A stretch of 22,826 bases of DNA, taken from Paramarasmius palmivorus. Lineage: Eukaryota; Basidiomycota; Agaricomycetes; Agaricales; Marasmiaceae. Numbering within the stretch: the stretch's first letter is position 1; every line of letters starts with the position of its first letter. Location: positions 1-22,826 of the forward strand of contig JAYKXP010000355.1 of NCBI GenBank assembly GCA_037176845.1, in the 5' to 3' direction. The notes below the pieces were generated by a model. It did not search any database, was not told the DNA's origin, and saw only the letters and a program-made list of their open reading frames with translations. The position numbers were made by a program, and so were the translations under genes. Shown piece after piece: positions 19,075 to 22,826 of this stretch.

Positions 19075-19129
19075 GTATTGGTGCTCGTCTTCTAGGCAAG
19101 AACATCAGATGTTCAGACGATCAAAAATA

Positions 19130-20960
19130 CCTGGTGGAGGCCAGAAAGGTGCCACGAGGAAAGTTTCTAAAAATTCACAGCGACGTCGAATATCAGACGC
19201 CAACTCGGAGAGGCTCATTCAAATCCGGAACCCCTGAAGACTGTGCAAAGGCAGGAAAGCTGATATGCAAGTAGGAGTTAGCATTGGAATCATAGCAGGT
19301 TACGACGGCAGATGTCAAAGAAGACAGGGCGACCATTTGGTCCCAGCGATCATAGAAACAGATCGACAGAAGGAATCACTGCCTCCAGTTTTTTCGTCTT
19401 CCTATCCAAACGTCGAGAGTGACCGAGAGTGCGTGTATTGTGGGGGGAAATCTTGCAATAAAATGTCTGCTGAACCAGTTTTGGGTTGAATGATCAGTCC
19501 TGCGCCCGGGTTATTGAGACAAAAGTCGACACACCTCCCATCTCAATACACCCACACACCTGTGCCCATATAATCGTCTCCAATATCCTCCAATGTCATC
19601 ACGGGATGAAAACGAACACAGCATCGATGAACAGGGATATCAGCCAAGGAATGGTGTTTTCTCGTCTGATATCGATTCGTGGGTGTATAGGAAAACGAAA
19701 GAGCCTAGGATCCGTTTGAACTCGGAGAGGCAGTGTCGTACTTGAGCGGGTTCATGATAGGAGGTAACATTCCCACCCAAATTGAGTGTCTGGTAGAAGT
19801 CGATTTATATTCGACCTGCGTTCATGTCCTCGGATGACGAGCGGTCAACTTGCTACTAGGAGTCGGACGTGTCGGAGTTTGAATGGTGATAATCAAATTT
19901 GAAGAAGCAAGAATTTGGATCACCAACTTGGTGTCAGTGACCCCCAATCTCCGGCTGAGTATGGTACAAGAACATGCAGAAGCACCTATTTCCAATGCAG
20001 GGAGGTCGACATATTTCCCATCCCAATACACCTCCAATATCTTCCAATGTCGCTCCGAGATGGTAAACATCCACAAATGGGAAGGAGGCGACCCCAAGGA
20101 GTGAAGTCTTTCCTTCTGGTGTTGACTCGTGGGCTTGACGGTATCCTACGTAACGGGATATAGATTGACAGTCGGCGATGACAACGAGCGCACCGCCCAT
20201 AAATACCCAGGGATCACGTTTCCTAATTTGATGTTGATTCTGAGCGCATGTTAACGCGATACACGTTAAGACCCTGGTATCCGCTTGAACTTGTAGGCGA
20301 GCGTCGTATACTAGTTGAGAACTTCTTCATGGTAACATTCCCAACGAAGGCATTTGAGCTTCGAGCACGCGGGAGTTGATTTAGATTCGACCTGTTATGA
20401 GCTGTAGATGATTCGTGTCCATATACAGATCATCGTTTGATGTCCTAGCATAACGAGATACAGAACTGTCTTGGATCCCCTTGAGCTTGAAGACGGTTGT
20501 CGTATTTGAGTTGCTGAGTAACATTCCCGTCTAAATTGAAGGCATGGGAGCTAGTTTAGCCTCAACCTGCGTTTATGTATCGATGAAAGCCAGAGTCCCA
20601 GAAATAACGGGGATTGGTCAACCTCGTAGCTAGACAGGAAGAAAGAGAACGCACGATTCTCGTCACTGTCGGACTTTGGATGGTGATAGTCAAAGTCGAA
20701 GAAGCAAGAAGCATCAACACGCGGTTTCCAATCCTAATCCGATCGCCGGCTGGTTCGGCGCGTTTCCGTACCGCCGGTCATTCTAAAAATCAATTATAAC
20801 GGTAAAGGATGATTCGATTATCATGTTCAAAATCCACCAAATAGAGTACTTAGAGAAAACGAATTAGAGTAAAAGTCTCTCAGCATGATCAAACAGAGAC
20901 ATTTGGATTTACTGAACGACGTGTCAATTCTCAATGCGGGGGAGTCGAAACCCAAGCTGG
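19130..20960. repeat. Block B, copy 3
   Basis: Collinear with copies 1 and 2. It includes two successive donor-bearing exon-like sub-units (near 19530 and 20010, both followed on the minus strand by a GTCGAC-containing stretch), D-type repeats at 19860-19900 and 20620-20705, and the CCCAGGGATCA / ACACGTTAAGACCCTGG stretch at 20208-20276 that is also in copy 2. The plus-strand frame at 19265-19489 is open with GIIAGYDGRCQRR and NVESDRE, partly shared with copy 2. Confidence 0.7.
20010..20097 (-). pseudogene. Exon-like piece of an unknown block B gene (copy 3)
   Basis: The minus strand reads MFTISERHWKILEVYWDGKY in one frame, the best-preserved version of the ERHW exon (compare 2661-2730). The splice donor is lost, however: where copies 1 and 2 have GGTAAGT or GGTATGT, this copy has AATATGTCGAC. 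A spliced product is therefore unlikely from this copy. Confidence 0.35.
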
Positions 20961-20998
20961 TATGCTAATTCCAGGATGTGCTGATGCACGACATTAGA
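20929..20998 (-). pseudogene. tRNA-Glu(TTC) remnant
   Basis: It matches 14257-14338 closely (TCAATGCGGG-GAGTCGAAACCCAAGCTG-TATGCTAATTCCA), with a further deletion that removes the D-arm, and ends at CGACATTAGAG, a mutated acceptor strand. It lies 244 bases from the intact tRNA-Glu(TTC), so unit 3 carries two copies of this tRNA, one dead. Confidence 0.6.
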
Positions 20999-21241
20999 GT
21001 TTTCCTCGCGTACAGGTGCATGGCGACAATGGTGTCATTTGAAGACAGTCAGAGAGACATCGTTCGGGAGACAAAAATCTATGTTACACCACTTGCCGCG
21101 GCTTTGTATCATTACCCGTACTTCGTTATATGCTGCTATAGGGTGAACCAGAACGAGGGGTAAAAGAATGGCCCAGATTGCTCCGCAAGACGAATAAGAT
21201 CCGGTCGACGCTAGAGGAAAAGAGAAGATCAGGGGATTATG

Positions 21242-21334
21242 TTCCAATGCGGGGAATCGAACCCCGGGCTGCTGTGCATTGTTCACCGTGCGTGTCATGA
21301 AAGACAGCAATGTTAGCCACTACACCACATTGGA
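21242..21334 (-). tRNA. tRNA-Glu (anticodon TTC) with 21-nt intron
   Basis: The reverse complement folds into a standard tRNA of 72 nt after removal of an intron. The acceptor TCCAATG/CATTGGA is perfect, with discriminator A. Positions 10-25 read GTGTAGTGGCTAACAT, the typical eukaryotic tRNA-Glu D-arm and box A. The anticodon stem GCTGT/ACAGC encloses CT-TTC-A-C, giving anticodon TTC for GAA codons. The intron (21277-21297) lies after position 37, the usual place for nuclear tRNA introns. The T-arm CGGGG-TTCGATT-CCCCG is perfect and contains a good B box. No T run is present on the minus strand immediately downstream; the nearest TTTT is a few dozen bases away. Confidence 0.92.
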
Positions 21335-21407
21335 GTTGTAACGCGCACATTATGCGTACATCTGTCCCTAAGAATTACTGAGTGATCGGGTTTATGTTTG
21401 ATTGAAT

Positions 21408-22112
21408 CTGAGTGAGGACGATATTAGAACACCAATCAAATAGTCGACGTACCTTGCATTTCCCTATCCCTCCGAATGACCCCACCGTGCCCAAACACCC
21501 ACATACACTAACACCCTCCATGCTCGGCTTGTATCCGCGGTGGGGGATAGCGGGAGTCGATCGATCGACTGGATAACGGAGGACCTTGAGATCGTAGGAA
21601 GGTTGAGGCAGGAGCTTCGTAAAGAACGACTTGGGTGTTCGCATTCCATGTGATATCGGAAAGAGATTGACGCTGGGATATCCTGAACCCGGTTGTGTTG
21701 TATAGTAGGTCGCAGATGAAACACGCATGATGTTTCGAGATAATGATTGTCGGAGGAGGACCTAAGAACGCGAAGACGTTGATCGTAAGAATCACGGTCG
21801 GAAAGAAGCAATCGTCATCATAGACGTACCTGTGTTTTCCCTTCTTGAACCACACCCACCACTGCCTCCTGTTGCGGTTGGTATCCCAAGCTCTCAAGCT
21901 CAAGGGCGGCATTGATGACGATGGCGGACCGTAAGAGCGCATGGGTAGATCGGCGACTGGAATCATTGCAGGGGAGGACGACGATGAGCGTCGGGAAAAG
22001 ACTTTGAGCGTGTTTTTGACCTCAAGCAATGGGGTGCTTGATCTTCTGAGCGAGTGAATGGTCGGTATAGAATATTTTGTGGGCGTATAGATGAACGTGG
22101 TTTTTCTAGCAT
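21408..22112 (-). pseudogene. Block C gene, copy 3 (unknown family, best preserved)
   Basis: The ATG at 22112 (MLEKPRSSIRPQN) aligns with the starts of copies 1 and 2, but its frame stops near 21961. A second frame (from 22029) has SSSSSPAMIPVADLPM, GPPSSSMPPLSLRAWD and RQWWVWFKKGKH and leads to an intron: donor CAG-GTACGT at 21829, acceptor TTCTTAG at 21762, 68 nt. The spliced frame continues RSSSDNHYLE and stops at 21464. Another frame keeps GYPSVNLFPISHGM, SYDLKVLRYP and GGIGKCK up to a second intron (donor GTACGTCGAC at 21452, acceptor CACTCAG at 21408, 45 nt, with a CTAAT branch-like site). At least two frameshifts separate the conserved parts. The family is not recognised; the first exon is Ser/Pro/Arg-rich. 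Confidence 0.55.
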
Positions 22113-22147
22113 AAAGGGAGAGCGCTGGTTCCGCTTGAGCTTGAAAG

Positions 22148-22310
22148 GATGAATGTCTCGAGGAAAGGTAGAGTTCTGGGAAGAGTGGTCAACATCGTAC
22201 TAGGCAGAAAAAAGAAAAAACGTACGATTCGAGCTGTCGGCGTTTGGGTGGTGATGGTAAATGGCAAAGCGGCAACCCACGTGCATCTCGGCTCCCAGCG
22301 CTTGAGTTGT
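22148..22310. repeat. Block D, copy 3
   Basis: ACGTACGATTCGAGCTGTCG and the following GCGTTTGGGTGGTGATGGTAA stretch match copy 1. The preceding purine-rich tract is longer (AGAAAAAAGAAAAAA). On the minus strand the reading is QTPTARIVRF again, followed by a pyrimidine tract ending in CTGCCTAG. It lies about 40 bases 5' of the block C copy 3 start. Confidence 0.75.
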
Positions 22311-22437
22311 CCGAGTCGATCCGGAATAACTATACCTATGGAAGGCGTAGTCAAAAAAAAAAGTAGAAAACATTCAGAGAACGCTCAAAAAATGGTCAAT
22401 CGCTCGGGAGACAAAATACATGGATCCAAAAAATTCA

Positions 22438-22529
22438 TTCCGTTACAGGGAATCGAACCGTGGGCTATCGCGCACGCCAGAACTTTGGTTTATGAGAGGC
22501 GATAATGTTAGCCACTACACCATAACGGG
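22438..22529 (-). tRNA. tRNA-Glu (anticodon CTC) with 20-nt intron, slightly decayed
   Basis: After removal of the intron (22473-22492, after position 37) the reverse complement is 72 nt. The D-arm is identical to that of the TTC gene, the anticodon stem is ATCGC/GCGAT, and the loop CT-CTC-A-C gives anticodon CTC for GAG codons. Two flaws are visible: the first acceptor pair is C-A instead of T-A (CCCGTTA against TAACGGA), and the T-stem CACGG/CCCTG has a central C-C mismatch. The B box GGTTCGATTCC is intact. It may still be functional, but it could be an early pseudogene, as its relatives at 3642 and 14522 are. Confidence 0.75.
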
Positions 22530-22826
22530 GTGGTGAGGTCATGCTGACAATGGATTGTCATTATATCAACTATCGTCCAAAACCACTTTCATACTCAGAT
22601 GCCGGGATGTATTCAAAAGTACGCTTTATATTCAATACCTCATACCTATATGAACGTTATACAACCTCAGCACCAACACACTTTGCCGACGTCCGACCAG
22701 CGACAACCATTAAGGGTAGTTCTAGCGATTATCGATAGAGACCTATCACATGACAATGTAATAAAGCCATGTTCCGGTCATGGAGGAGAATGATAAGCCA
22801 CATTCAAGTATTGAAACACAACACAG
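22530..22826. other. No recognisable gene
   Basis: Short open frames (22541-22738 and 22599-22793, plus) overlap in different frames and have no recognised domain. The ACCTCAGCACCAACA stretch vaguely resembles 14755-14771 after the tRNA pseudogene of unit 2, so this may be the same spacer. Confidence 0.4.

Noticed and set aside
22149..22505. 118-codon plus-strand frame running from block D into the tRNA
   Set aside because: Its C-terminal end is simply the antisense of the tRNA-Glu(CTC) gene, and its start is the D repeat.
1..22826. CRISPR array, bacterial defence island or prophage
   Set aside because: There are no regularly spaced identical repeats, no bacterial ribosome-binding sites with packed genes, and the gene features are eukaryotic.

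Overview
The window looks like nuclear DNA of a fungus, most likely a basidiomycete (inference). The signs are a Zn2Cys6 binuclear-cluster protein, tRNA-Glu genes with a short intron just 3' of the anticodon, gene pieces with short introns (45-82 nt, donors mostly GTACGT), and a decayed RNase H domain of a type I associate with basidiomycete retroelements. No rRNA, CRISPR, bacterial operon or phage module was seen.

Most of the 22.8 kb consists of old, diverged duplications of a few blocks, named A to F here. Block A (about 5.9-6.9, 11.5-12.1 and 17.2-18.45 kb) holds a minus-strand Zn2Cys6 gene. Block E (1-235 and 18784-19074) follows A. Block B (830-3540, 12360-14250, 19130-20960) carries minus-strand gene-like exons and internal repeats. 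tRNA-Glu sequences come next. Block C (8600-9294, 14866-15360, 21408-22112, with a part copy at 16660-16920) is a minus-strand, intron-containing gene of unknown function. Block D (9345-9510, 15400-15555, 22148-22310, and shorter copies) lies just 5' of C. Block F (10895-11330, 15835-16275) contains the tail of a retroelement protein. The most complete order is A-E-B-tRNA-C-D, seen at 17.2-22.5 kb. A fixed point in block A recurs at 5946, 11534 and 17261, i.e. about every 5.6-5.7 kb.

The copies have decayed differently. Only the third Zn2Cys6 copy (17455-18345) is an intact 296-residue frame, and it has gained a 63-residue internal duplication. Copy 1 has lost a zinc ligand (Cys to Trp) and copy 2 has lost the whole zinc cluster. 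Two tRNA-Glu genes (anticodons TTC and CTC) are intact or nearly so; six other tRNA-Glu sequences are remnants at matching places in the other units.

Long stretches have no recognisable gene: 236-829, 3780-5880, 6966-8340, 9640-10396 and 22530-22826. The least explained item is a set of consecutive hairpins ending in a T6 run at 7851-7979, which is not part of the duplicated blocks. I see no convincing new multi-gene system. The window is best read as a decaying, repeatedly duplicated locus with one surviving regulator gene and two surviving tRNAs.
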